From: Oceanispirochaeta sp. M1
GTDB lineage: Bacteria; Spirochaetota; Spirochaetia; DSM-2461
NCBI RefSeq assembly: GCF_003346715.1
Contig: NZ_QQPQ01000015.1
Coordinates: 62,001 to 126,000 of the forward strand
DNA length: 64,000 nucleotides
Reading direction: 5' to 3'
Part shown: positions 54,285 through 61,582 of the stretch, in pieces
Position numbering within the stretch: the first letter of the stretch is position 1
Layout of the letters: the number at the start of each line of letters is the position of its first letter
Notes under the pieces: generated by a model
The model's database searches: none
What the model saw: the letters and a program-made list of their open reading frames with translations, nothing else
What the model was told of the DNA's origin: nothing
Made by a program: the position numbers and the translations under genes

Positions 54285-54313
54285 TTGCATTATTAGGCAT
54301 TACTAACTATATT
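54285..54313 (+). promoter_or_regulatory. Sigma-70-like promoter of the candidate small RNA
   Basis: TTGCAT at 54285-54290 and TATATT at 54308-54313, with an optimal 17-bp spacer. No coding region starts in the next 330 bp, whereas a strong terminator lies 100 bp on. Confidence 0.6.
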
Positions 54314-54318
54314 ATAAA

Positions 54319-54448
54319 CAACTAAAGCGAGTTTGTTAAACGGCTTTTGTACTCCCACTCCTGTCAGGATGTCGGATCAAATGACATAGATTCCTTTATA
54401 AACAGTTTTTAAAAGCCCCCGTTATGGTGTAAAACGGGGGCTTTTCTT
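54319..54448 (+). ncRNA. Candidate small RNA of about 130 nt
   Basis: The region begins 6 nt after a promoter-like element and ends at a strong terminator. Three hairpins can be drawn. The first has AAAGC (54324-54328) pairing GCTTT (54343-54347), with a nested GTTT/AAAC stem and GTT loop. The second is TCCT/AGGA at 54359-54369. The third is ATGTC (54369-54373) with GACAT (54383-54387), which would compete with the second for one base. The fourth is the terminator. Between hairpins 1 and 2 an unpaired C-rich run (ACTCCCACTCC) resembles the UCCC-type seeds by which some sRNAs bind Shine-Dalgarno sequences. There is no ORF of note. Transcription is not shown; family unknown. Confidence 0.5.
54411..54448 (+). 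terminator. Strong terminator of the candidate small RNA
   Basis: Perfect 13-bp stem AAAAGCCCCCGTT (54411-54423) / AACGGGGGCTTTT (54433-54445) with a 9-nt loop, followed by CTTT. It is the strongest terminator in the window and is not directly behind any coding gene. Confidence 0.9.
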
Positions 54449-54456
54449 TGTCCAGG

Positions 54457-54469
54457 ATGCAAATTGCAT
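54457..54469. promoter_or_regulatory. Perfect palindrome ATGCAA-A-TTGCAT upstream of hydG
   Basis: Six-bp arms around one central base, about 80 bp upstream of the expected hydG transcription start. It is a candidate regulator-binding site. It matches no box I can name. Confidence 0.4.
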
Positions 54470-54477
54470 AAAAAACC

Positions 54478-54491
54478 GTAACATTCGTTAC
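54478..54491. promoter_or_regulatory. Perfect palindrome GTAAC-ATTC-GTTAC upstream of hydG
   Basis: Two 5-bp arms and a 4-bp spacer, the spacing of Crp/Fnr-family sites, lie about 50-65 bp before the predicted start of transcription, where an activator of this family would sit. That family often controls anaerobic metabolism; the link is inferred. Confidence 0.45.
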
Positions 54492-54509
54492 AAATTTATC
54501 GATTATTCT

Positions 54510-54538
54510 TTATCTAATCTTGACTAATTAGCTAATAA
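54510..54538 (+). promoter_or_regulatory. Candidate promoter of the hyd operon
   Basis: TTATCT at 54510-54515 and TAATAA at 54533-54538, with 17 bp between. This would start transcription near 54545, just before the structured leader. A TTGACT at 54520-54525 is a better -35 match, but has no good -10 at the right distance. Confidence 0.35.
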
Positions 54539-54547
54539 TAGAAAATA

Positions 54548-54657
54548 CTAGCCCCATCTAAGGACTGTCCGCTGAGAAGCCGGCAACCAAGGAATCACAG
54601 CTAGAGAAGCTGAATAAACTAACTGACCCAAGGCATCAATGCTGAAGGAGAGGAACC
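54548..54657 (+). ncRNA. Structured leader of hydG with two competing helices
   Basis: CTAGC (54548-54552) pairs perfectly with GCTAG (54600-54604), closing a domain that contains a GAGA-loop stem at about 54569-54583 and the sequence CCGGCAACCA (54580-54589). The 3' strand of the closing helix overlaps another perfect hairpin, CAGCT (54598-54602) / AGCTG (54608-54612). Only one of the two can form at a time, the layout expected of a riboswitch or attenuator. The ribosome site AAGGAGAGG ends 4 nt before the hydG start. GGCAACC also occurs in SAM-I/SAM-IV riboswitches, but the flanking helices of those classes are not visible, so no class is assigned. Confidence 0.45.
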
Positions 54658-56046
54658 ATGTCAAAACAATATCCGGAATTTCTGAATCATAGTGAACTGA
54701 AGAAACTGGCGACCCGCCCTGAACCATCCCTGATGGAACTGAAAATCATTATAAAAAAAGCCATGAAGCTGAAGGGGCTGAACACCGAGGATGCCGCGGC
54801 TCTGCTTGGGGTGAACGATTCTGCCCAGATCCAGAGTATTATGGATGCGGCAGAAAAAGCCAAAGAGATCATCTATGGAAAGCGGATGGTCATGTTCGCC
54901 CCCCTTTATACTGGAAATCATTGCAGCAATAACTGCCTGTACTGTGGTTTCAGAAAAGATAACAAAGAGATAGTCCGGCGAAAACTGGAACAGGATGAGA
55001 TAGCTCAGCAGACAAGGATGCTCCTGAAAGAGGGACACAAGAGAGTTCTACTTCTCTCGGGAGAATCCGGACACTACCCCCTGGATTTCCTGAAGGAATC
55101 CTTAAAGACAATTTACAGCGTCAAAGAGAATGGAGCTTCTATCCGTCGTGTAAATGTGGAAATAGCACCTCTGACTGTTGAACAGTTTAAAGAGTTGAAA
55201 GAGTGCCAGATCGGAACCTATACCTGTTTCCAGGAAACTTATGATCCCGAACTCTACGGTAAATACCATATCAGCGGTCCCAAGGCAAATTATGAAAACC
55301 GGCTTTATGTGATGCACAGGGCCATGGAAGCCGGAGTTGACGATGTGGGTATGGGAATTCTTTTCGGCCTTGCTGATCACCGCTATGAAGTACTGGCCCT
55401 GATGAAACATGCCGAAGAACTGGAACGTCTTTACAACTGCGGCCCCCATACGGTGAGTGTTCCCAGAATTGAACCGGCACCGGGAGCTGAACTGACAGAA
55501 AATGTCCCCTTCCCCGTATCCAATGATGAATTCAGAAAAATCATTGCCGTGATCCGTCTCTCCCTTCCCTATACGGGAATTATCCTCTCCACCAGAGAGT
55601 CTGAAGAGCTGAGACAGGAACTCTTCCGCTATGGTATCAGCCAGATTTCCGCCGGATCAAAAACATCCATCGGTGGATATACGGAGGAAGAAAAACAGAA
55701 CAGCCAGTTTGCCCTGGGAGATCACCGTCCCATGGAAGAGGTCATTAGCGATATGATTGACTCCGGATTTATCCCCTCCTTCTGTACCGGCTGTTACCGC
55801 AAAGGTCGTGTAGGACAGGATTTTATGGATATTGCCAAACCGGGACTGATCAGACATTACTGTCTGCCCAACGGCCTGGTCTCCTTTGCCGAATATCTGA
55901 TGGACTTTGCACAAGAGAAGACCAGAGAGAAGGGTTTTGCATTGATTCACAAGCTCACCGAAGAAGAAACAGATCCTGTAATTAAATCTAATATAACAAG
56001 CTCCCTCGAGAGAATCCGGGGTGGTGAAAGGGATATCTACCTTTAA
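54658..56046 (+). CDS. hydG: [FeFe]-hydrogenase maturase HydG (tyrosine lyase, radical SAM)
   Basis: Radical-SAM enzyme that cleaves tyrosine to supply CO and CN ligands for the hydrogenase H-cluster. The 462-residue protein has its SAM cluster motif at Cys89, Cys93 and Cys96 (HCSNNCLYCGF). The C-terminal auxiliary-cluster motif CTGCYRKGRVG, with a later Cys in RHYCLPNGL, is the mark of HydG and is not found in ThiH, which makes the related tyrosine cleavage in thiamine synthesis. The context, hydE and hydF next door, agrees. AAGGAGAGG precedes ATG 54658. Confidence 0.96.
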   Translation: MSKQYPEFLNHSELKKLATRPEPSLMELKIIIKKAMKLKGLNTEDAAALLGVNDSAQIQSIMDAAEKAKEIIYGKRMVMFAPLYTGNHCSNNCLYCGFRKDNKEIVRRKLEQDEIAQQTRMLLKEGHKRVLLLSGESGHYPLDFLKESLKTIYSVKENGASIRRVNVEIAPLTVEQFKELKECQIGTYTCFQETYDPELYGKYHISGPKANYENRLYVMHRAMEAGVDDVGMGILFGLADHRYEVLALMKHAEELERLYNCGPHTVSVPRIEPAPGAELTENVPFPVSNDEFRKIIAVIRLSLPYTGIILSTRESEELRQELFRYGISQISAGSKTSIGGYTEEEKQNSQFALGDHRPMEEVISDMIDSGFIPSFCTGCYRKGRVGQDFMDIAKPGLIRHYCLPNGLVSFAEYLMDFAQEKTREKGFALIHKLTEEETDPVIKSNITSSLERIRGGERDIYL

Positions 56047-56059
56047 AGGTTATTTATAT

Positions 56060-57106
56060 ATGAATGATAAAAAAATAAAGGCACTGAGCCCCCATGAGAT
56101 AAGTGATCACTATTACAACAGCAGTACCGAGGCACTCAGCCTGCTGGGGGGAGCGGTCTGCCGTACAGTTCATGGTAAATCAGTACTCCTCCGGGGACTC
56201 CTTGAATATACAAACCATTGCAGCAGCAACTGCCTCTACTGCGGTATCCGGAAGGATAACAAGCATGTACATCGCTATAGAATTGATGAAAAGTTGCTCC
56301 TTGAAGCTGTAAGAGCCGGAACAGACAAGGGCATAAAGACCTTTGTTATCCAGGGGGGAGAGGATTCTGAGTATGACAATGACAGAATCTGCCGTCTTGT
56401 TGAGTCCATCAGGGAAGAGACTGAAGGGGAAGCAGCCGTAACCCTGAGCTGCGGGATGAGAACTCCCGATCAATACAGAGCCCTCCGTACGGCAGGGGCC
56501 GACAGATACCTTCTTCGTTTTGAGACATCCGACCCCGCTCTGCATAAATATCTGCGAAACGGAAGCAGTCTCAGTGCCCGTCTTAAAGCCCTTGATCATA
56601 TCAGGGATTCCGGATTCCAGACAGGAAGCGGTTTTATGCTGGGACTCCCGGGAGAAAGGGATGAAACAAGGCTGAACAATATTCTCCTGGCACAGAAACT
56701 GGAACTGGATATGGTGGGAATAGGACCTTTTATCCCCCATCCTCAGACTCCCCTGAAAAATGCCAGACAGCGGGATATTGAAATGTCAATAAGGGGTGTT
56801 GCACTACTGCGCCTTGCCCTTCCGGAGGCCCATATTCCTGCCACAACTGCCGCGGGTTCACTTCAGAGTGACGGCAGGGAGAGGATGATCGCCGCCGGTG
56901 CCAATGTACTGATGCCCAATCTTACTCAGGTGGAATATAAGAAGGATTATCAGCTCTATCCCGGGAAAATTTGTCTTGATGAGAGCGGAATACAGTGTAT
57001 CAGCTGCCTCTCCATGCGGGTACGCCCCCTTGGACGGGAGCTCTCCTTTGACAGAGGGGATGCCCCCAGAATAAGAAGGGACGATGCCATAGAGAGTCTT
57101 GTATGA
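56060..57106 (+). CDS. hydE: [FeFe]-hydrogenase maturase HydE (radical SAM)
   Basis: Radical-SAM enzyme taking part in the assembly of the dithiolate bridge of the H-cluster. The 348-residue protein has Cys54, Cys58 and Cys61 in HCSSNCLYCGIRKDN. ILVIQGGED-like FVIQGGEDSEY and the barrel end PNLTQVEYKKDYQLYPGKIC match HydE. ATG 56060 is chosen because it starts after the hydG stop with AAAGG about 12 nt upstream; an ATG at 56021 would overlap hydG by 26 bp. The gene overlaps the aspartase homologue by 4 bp. It is distinguished from BioB and PylB by the neighbours and by QGGEDSE. Confidence 0.94.
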   Translation: MNDKKIKALSPHEISDHYYNSSTEALSLLGGAVCRTVHGKSVLLRGLLEYTNHCSSNCLYCGIRKDNKHVHRYRIDEKLLLEAVRAGTDKGIKTFVIQGGEDSEYDNDRICRLVESIREETEGEAAVTLSCGMRTPDQYRALRTAGADRYLLRFETSDPALHKYLRNGSSLSARLKALDHIRDSGFQTGSGFMLGLPGERDETRLNNILLAQKLELDMVGIGPFIPHPQTPLKNARQRDIEMSIRGVALLRLALPEAHIPATTAAGSLQSDGRERMIAAGANVLMPNLTQVEYKKDYQLYPGKICLDESGIQCISCLSMRVRPLGRELSFDRGDAPRIRRDDAIESLV

Positions 57107-58446
57107 CCCCACTCTACGGATCAGAAACAGCTAAGGCATTAAAAATCCTCGGTCAAGGTCAGACACCGCGAACTCTGATCAAGGCCTTTGCTGAGGTAAA
57201 ACTGGCAGCCATTCAGGCTCAACAGGAATCTTCCTCCCTCTACCCGGATCTCTACTTTCATACACTCTGCGATGCAGCCCGGGAGATAATACGGGGAGAC
57301 CATGATAAACATTTCCCACTCCCCCTGACCCAGGGGGGTGCCGGAACCAGTCTTCATATGAATATATGTGAGGTGCTGGCAGCTTTGGCCAATAAAAGTA
57401 CAAATATAGGAAATGAGTTCAAGGCTCAGCCTCTGGAAGATCTGGCCAGATTCCAGTCAACAAACGATACCTTCTCCACAGCTGTGATCCTGATGAGCTT
57501 CCGAATACTGGAAGAGATGGAGACCAGAGTTATCGCCCTGCAGGAGGGTTTAGTTTACAGAGAGACCCTCTACCAGGAGTGGCTTATGTGCGGGCGTACT
57601 GAGATGCAGGATGCCCTCCCCATGACCCTGGGTCAGCTCTTCGGAGCCTGGGCGGGACCAGTTGAGCGTGACAGGTGGCGACTCAACAAGGTAACAGAAC
57701 GTCTCCGCCAGATTCCCCTGGGAGGGACGGCCATCGGCACAGGTTATTCTGCACCCAGAGACTATGTTTTTGCCGCGGAAAAAGCCCTGAGACGGATAAC
57801 GGGTCTGCCCCTCTGCCGGAGTCAGAACCTCTGCGATCAGGTAGCCCATACAGATGCCCTGGCAGAAGCCGCCCGTGCCATGGGACTCTGTGCCTCTAAC
57901 CTCTTTAAATGGACAGGAGACCTCCTGATCTATTCATCCTCCTTTCTGGCAGAAATTCCCCAGGAGGAGCAGCAATACGGTTCAACAATCATGCCTTCCA
58001 AATCCAACCCCGTGCTGATTGAACTGATCCGTGGACTCAGTCTGGATGTGATCTCCTCCTCGGACCTGATCAGCCGTTACAGCAGTGAAGGACAGCTGCA
58101 GCTTAATGCCTACCTCCCCTTTATGGCGGAACATATGATCAGGATATCAGAAAATCTCGGCAGGGCACTCACAACAGCATCGGAGCTGCTTTTACCGGCC
58201 CTGAAACCTGACAGAGCCCTTATGGAGAAAAATCTAGTCAACTCTGCGGCCATGGTAAACAGCCTGAGAGATGTTCTGGGATACGGAACAATCAAGGAGC
58301 TGCTGCCTGAACTTAAAAAAGCCGGGCTTAACAACAGAAGCGAACTGATCCTCTGGCTTAAAAATGAGAGTGGAATTGAAGAGATAAAAAATATCCGGAA
58401 TCTGGATGAACACTTCGGTCTGCAACGCCTCACAACAGGAGCATAA
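57103..58446 (+). CDS. Aspartase/fumarase-superfamily lyase in the hyd operon
   Basis: 447-residue member of the aspartase/fumarase superfamily. All conserved regions are present: LTQGGAGTSLHMN, QSTNDTFSTA, VAHTDALAEAA and the signature loop YGSTIMPSKSNP. It should therefore be an active lyase, probably aspartate ammonia-lyase, giving fumarate and ammonia. It begins within the hydE stop (ATGA) and is followed after 1 bp by hydF, so it is an integral part of the maturation operon. Similar insertions are known in other [FeFe]-hydrogenase gene sets; its role there, perhaps supplying ammonia for the bridging amine of the cluster, is a hypothesis and not proven. Confidence 0.88.
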   Translation: MTPLYGSETAKALKILGQGQTPRTLIKAFAEVKLAAIQAQQESSSLYPDLYFHTLCDAAREIIRGDHDKHFPLPLTQGGAGTSLHMNICEVLAALANKSTNIGNEFKAQPLEDLARFQSTNDTFSTAVILMSFRILEEMETRVIALQEGLVYRETLYQEWLMCGRTEMQDALPMTLGQLFGAWAGPVERDRWRLNKVTERLRQIPLGGTAIGTGYSAPRDYVFAAEKALRRITGLPLCRSQNLCDQVAHTDALAEAARAMGLCASNLFKWTGDLLIYSSSFLAEIPQEEQQYGSTIMPSKSNPVLIELIRGLSLDVISSSDLISRYSSEGQLQLNAYLPFMAEHMIRISENLGRALTTASELLLPALKPDRALMEKNLVNSAAMVNSLRDVLGYGTIKELLPELKKAGLNNRSELILWLKNESGIEEIKNIRNLDEHFGLQRLTTGA

Positions 58447-58447
58447 T

Positions 58448-59665
58448 ATGAATAACTCACAGGAAACGGCCCTTGCCGAGCTGAATAGAATAGTACTTGC
58501 GGGAAACAGAAACGCAGGAAAATCATCACTCATGAACAATCTCTTTCAAAAAGAGGTGGCCATTGCCTCGGATACTCCCGGAACCACCACCGATCCTGTC
58601 ACAAGAAAGATTGAACTGGGAAAACTGGGAATGTGCGGCATAACTGATACTGCCGGACTGGATGATCTGGGAGATCTTGGAGAGCAGAGGGTCCGCAAAA
58701 GCCGGGAAAGAATGGCCGGAGCCGACCTGATACTCTTTGTAAGCCCCGCGGATAAAGGAGTCACAAAATCAGAGGAAGAACTTAAGGTCTGGCTGGAAGA
58801 GATGAAACTCCCATGGCTGGGAATATTGAGCTTTGCTGATAGAGAAAGGGCCCCTGATAAATCCGATTTTTTCCCGAAAGACCGACGCATAGCAGTTGAT
58901 AATAGAGAATCCGGCTCATCCCTCCCTCTTATAAAGAAAATGGAAGGTCTGAGCGCAGAGATTGAAAAAGAGATGACCCCCGTAGAGGGACTTGTGAAGG
59001 AACAGGATCTTGTACTCCTTGTCACCCCCATAGATCTGGCAGCACCTGCCGGGCGGCTTATCATGCCTCAGGTGGAGACAATCCGTGACCTGTTGGACCG
59101 GGACTGTGCCGCCCTGATCGTCAAGGAGAGAGAGCTCTACCATTTTTACAAAAATCTGGGAATCAAACCCTCACTTGTGATCACCGACAGCCAGGCCTTT
59201 CATAAGGTTGCAGCGGATATCCCCGAAGATCAGCCACTGACCTCATTTTCTCTCCTCTTTGCACGAAAGAAGGGAAATCCAGTCCAGTTTATAGAGAGCC
59301 TGAAGGTCTTAAAGGCTTTTCCTGAGCAGGGACGGGTCCTTGTGATGGAAGCCTGCTCACACCACAGGCAGGCGGAAGATCTTGGGACAGTAAAGATTCC
59401 CCGGCTCTTCAGGCAGATGATCTCCAGCCGGGTAGAGTTTGCTCACAGCCGTAAAATGCCTGAAAATCCCGCAGACTGGGATCTGGTAATTCACTGTGGG
59501 GGCTGCATGACGACTCAGAATGTAATGCGTGGCAGACTGGATCTGTTTCAGGAAGCTGGAGTGCCGGTGTTGAATTACGGATTGTTTCTGGCCTGGGCCA
59601 ATGGGCTGCTGCCCAGGGCACTGGAGCCCTTCCCTGACCTGATGGATGTATATGAACGGGACTAA
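58448..59665 (+). CDS. hydF: [FeFe]-hydrogenase maturation GTPase HydF
   Basis: Scaffold protein that receives the diiron precursor from HydE/HydG and passes it to the hydrogenase. The 405-residue protein has a GTPase domain (P-loop GNRNAGKSS at residues 19-27, PGTTTDP, DTAG) and a C-terminal iron-sulphur domain with a CxHx(n)HCxxC motif: Cys in MEACSHHRQ and Cys pair in IHCGGCMTTQ. ATG 58448 has CAGGAG 6 nt upstream; the in-frame ATG at 58406 lies inside the preceding gene and has no such site. It ends the operon. Confidence 0.96.
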   Translation: MNNSQETALAELNRIVLAGNRNAGKSSLMNNLFQKEVAIASDTPGTTTDPVTRKIELGKLGMCGITDTAGLDDLGDLGEQRVRKSRERMAGADLILFVSPADKGVTKSEEELKVWLEEMKLPWLGILSFADRERAPDKSDFFPKDRRIAVDNRESGSSLPLIKKMEGLSAEIEKEMTPVEGLVKEQDLVLLVTPIDLAAPAGRLIMPQVETIRDLLDRDCAALIVKERELYHFYKNLGIKPSLVITDSQAFHKVAADIPEDQPLTSFSLLFARKKGNPVQFIESLKVLKAFPEQGRVLVMEACSHHRQAEDLGTVKIPRLFRQMISSRVEFAHSRKMPENPADWDLVIHCGGCMTTQNVMRGRLDLFQEAGVPVLNYGLFLAWANGLLPRALEPFPDLMDVYERD

Positions 59666-59706
59666 GGATGTAAAGAAATGCCACCCTTGGGGGATTGGTA
59701 CTACCA

Positions 59707-59724
59707 GGGCAAGTAACATTGCCC
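59707..59724 (+). other. Hairpin after hydF
   Basis: Perfect 6-bp stem GGGCAA / TTGCCC with a GTAACA loop, 42 bp after the hydF stop. No clear T-tract follows (GGCGGTTTATT), so it is a weak terminator at best. Confidence 0.35.
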
Positions 59725-59750
59725 AGGCGGTTTATTAGCCCAGGCCTATG

Positions 59751-59820
59751 GGTATCACATTCCGGGTCATCTGGACGCGGTTAAAAGTGATATCGTATGT
59801 GATATCACATTCCCGGTCAG
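59751..59820. repeat. Second locus of the 50-bp palindromic repeat (about 1.4 units)
   Basis: GTGATATC (59787-59794) and GATATCAC (59801-59808), with the same GTATGT spacer as in the 21381 array, stand after a diverged unit that begins at 59751. TATCACATTCC at 59753 and TATCACATTCC at 59803 are exactly 50 bp apart, so the period matches too. The inner 28 bp have diverged from the array consensus (TCATCTGGACGCGGTTA versus TACTGCGGATGCTGCTG). It lies between hydF and a convergent small gene. Confidence 0.9.
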
Positions 59821-59823
59821 CAA

Positions 59824-60189
59824 TTACTGACGCTTCATATTTACACTATAGTCGACACCATCATCTCTTTTGAACATCAGAGTAATATCTGTGCTGCCCA
59901 TTTTATTTGAGATAGTATAATCTCTGCCCGCTTCGTCGCAGCTGAATTTCATCTCAACTTCACCGGCCATAGTGGCTTCCAATTTAAAATTCTCGACCTG
60001 ATCCTTAAAATCAAAAACAACAGCACCATTCTGTTTGATCATAATATTATCAGATTCAAATACCCAGTAGGCATCATAATTGGTATCGAGCCATTCACCT
60101 AGGGGGAATTTTCCAAGATTAATATCTTCGGCGGAAACTACAGAAACGGCCAGCATGGCCAAAAGAAAGAAAAGGACAACTTTTTTCAT
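59824..60189 (-). CDS. Small exported protein of unknown function
   Basis: 121-residue protein. MKKVVLFFLLAMLAVSVVSA is a textbook signal peptide, cut before Glu21; no lipobox. The mature 101 residues are beta-strand-like and alternate polar and hydrophobic positions (VEMKFSCDEAGRDYTIS, TDITLMFKRDDGVDYSV), resembling small lipocalin-like or single-domain periplasmic proteins. It has one Cys and no recognised motif. CAGGAG 7 nt upstream of ATG 60189. It is alone and adjacent to the 50-bp repeat. Function unknown. Confidence 0.75.
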   Translation of the reverse strand: MKKVVLFFLLAMLAVSVVSAEDINLGKFPLGEWLDTNYDAYWVFESDNIMIKQNGAVVFDFKDQVENFKLEATMAGEVEMKFSCDEAGRDYTISNKMGSTDITLMFKRDDGVDYSVNMKRQ

Positions 60190-60309
60190 AAAAACTCCTG
60201 ATTATTTCAAAGCATTCTGCCTTGATAGATATTCTGCCAAAGCAATAGGGCCCGGCATTTTTATAAGCTGAATTCTAAAACATAAACACACAGCAATCAA
60301 ATTCCTGAT

Positions 60310-61503
60310 ATGATAAAAAATATGAAAGATATGAAAATGACCACAATGGATGTAGCCAGCTCCATAAGTCTGACAGCCTATGCCTCCAGCATGGTGGCCA
60401 CTCCGATCTGCCTTGTTGCGCTGATGCAGGAGATGAACCTGAACCTCACCGAAGGGGGAAGTATCGAAGTAGTTCGAACCCTTCTGCTGGTGGGGATTCT
60501 CCTCATAAGCGGTATGGCCGCTTCCCGCTATGGAAAAACAGCCCTTCTGAACAGCGGAGGATTTCTTCTTGCTGCGGGAATGTTCCTCTATGCCTGGGCG
60601 CCTTCGTACCCTGTGGTTCTGGCAGCAATGATTTTTGTGGGGATCGGCGGCGGTTTTCTTGAAGCCCTGATCAATCCACTGGTTCAGGATCTCCATCCCG
60701 GTAATTCGGGGCGATACCTGAATGTGGTCAATGCCTTTTTCTCCATCGGGGTCCTGGTGACAGTCCTCTCTGTGGGAGAACTGCTTTCCAGAAACATCAA
60801 CTGGCGGTCAGTCATGATCGGCCTGGGAGTCTTCTATATATTAATTGCGGTTTTCTTCCTCTTGAGCAGCCGTCATGCCCATAAAACAGGGCAGATTCCA
60901 GATAACAGCTATGAAAATCCCATAAGCCATGCCAAAGAACTCCTGGGTAAAAGAAGATTCTGGATCTTTGTACTTGCCATGTTCTGCGGAGGCGGAGTGG
61001 AAGCGGCGTACACCTTCTGGAGTGCCAGCTATATTCAGCTCTCCTACGATACCCTTCCCCGCGCGGGGGCCCTGGGCACAGCCCTCTTTGCTTCGGGCAT
61101 GATTGTGGGTCGTCTTGCCAGTGGATTTATCAAACAGGAGCATCTGCCACGGCTTATTCTTATCTCCGCGGCGGGAGGCCTGGTATTCAGTCTGGGCTTT
61201 TTCTTTATCAGTTCACTAGAAGCCCTGATGGTACTCCTCTTTTTCGCCGGTCTGGCAGTAGCCTGTTTCTGGCCAAGTATTCAGTCCTATGCGGCAGACA
61301 GAATGGAGGGAGACTCAACCATGCTCTTTATCCTTCTCTCAACGGCAGGGATTCCGGGCTTCTCCATAATTGTATGGACCATGGGAAAAATCGGGGACCT
61401 TTTCGGTCTGCGGGCAGCCTTTTTGGTGATACCTCTCCTCTTTATTACTCTCCTTGTGACCATTGGGGCCGAGAGCCGGCGAAAATCGCAGAAGGCAACA
61501 TAA
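60310..61503 (+). CDS. Major facilitator superfamily transporter
   Basis: Polytopic transporter of 397 residues with about twelve hydrophobic segments, such as TLLLVGILLISGMAASRYGK and VVLAAMIFVGIGGGFLEALI. The intracellular loop GMAASRYGK takes the place of the MFS A motif. Several in-frame ATG codons lie at the start (60310, 60322, 60331, 60337, 60346), none with a convincing ribosome site; 60337 follows GAAAGATATG. The substrate cannot be told; the pattern is closest to fucose-permease-like members, a low-confidence impression. hisS begins 80 bp downstream. Confidence 0.8.
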   Translation: MIKNMKDMKMTTMDVASSISLTAYASSMVATPICLVALMQEMNLNLTEGGSIEVVRTLLLVGILLISGMAASRYGKTALLNSGGFLLAAGMFLYAWAPSYPVVLAAMIFVGIGGGFLEALINPLVQDLHPGNSGRYLNVVNAFFSIGVLVTVLSVGELLSRNINWRSVMIGLGVFYILIAVFFLLSSRHAHKTGQIPDNSYENPISHAKELLGKRRFWIFVLAMFCGGGVEAAYTFWSASYIQLSYDTLPRAGALGTALFASGMIVGRLASGFIKQEHLPRLILISAAGGLVFSLGFFFISSLEALMVLLFFAGLAVACFWPSIQSYAADRMEGDSTMLFILLSTAGIPGFSIIVWTMGKIGDLFGLRAAFLVIPLLFITLLVTIGAESRRKSQKAT

Positions 61504-61582
61504 ATATGCATGGCAGCTTCAAGCCTCTGGGCGATGATCACCGAGGCTTGAAATTCATCGCTCTTCGGTACAATATAGGGCT

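Noticed and set aside
54548-54657. SAM-I or SAM-IV riboswitch
   Set aside because: Only the GGCAACC core fits. The kink-turn segment and the P3/P4 helices of those classes are not seen, so no class name is given.
54658-56046. ThiH (thiamine tyrosine lyase)
   Set aside because: The C-terminal CTGC motif and the adjacent hydE and hydF identify HydG.
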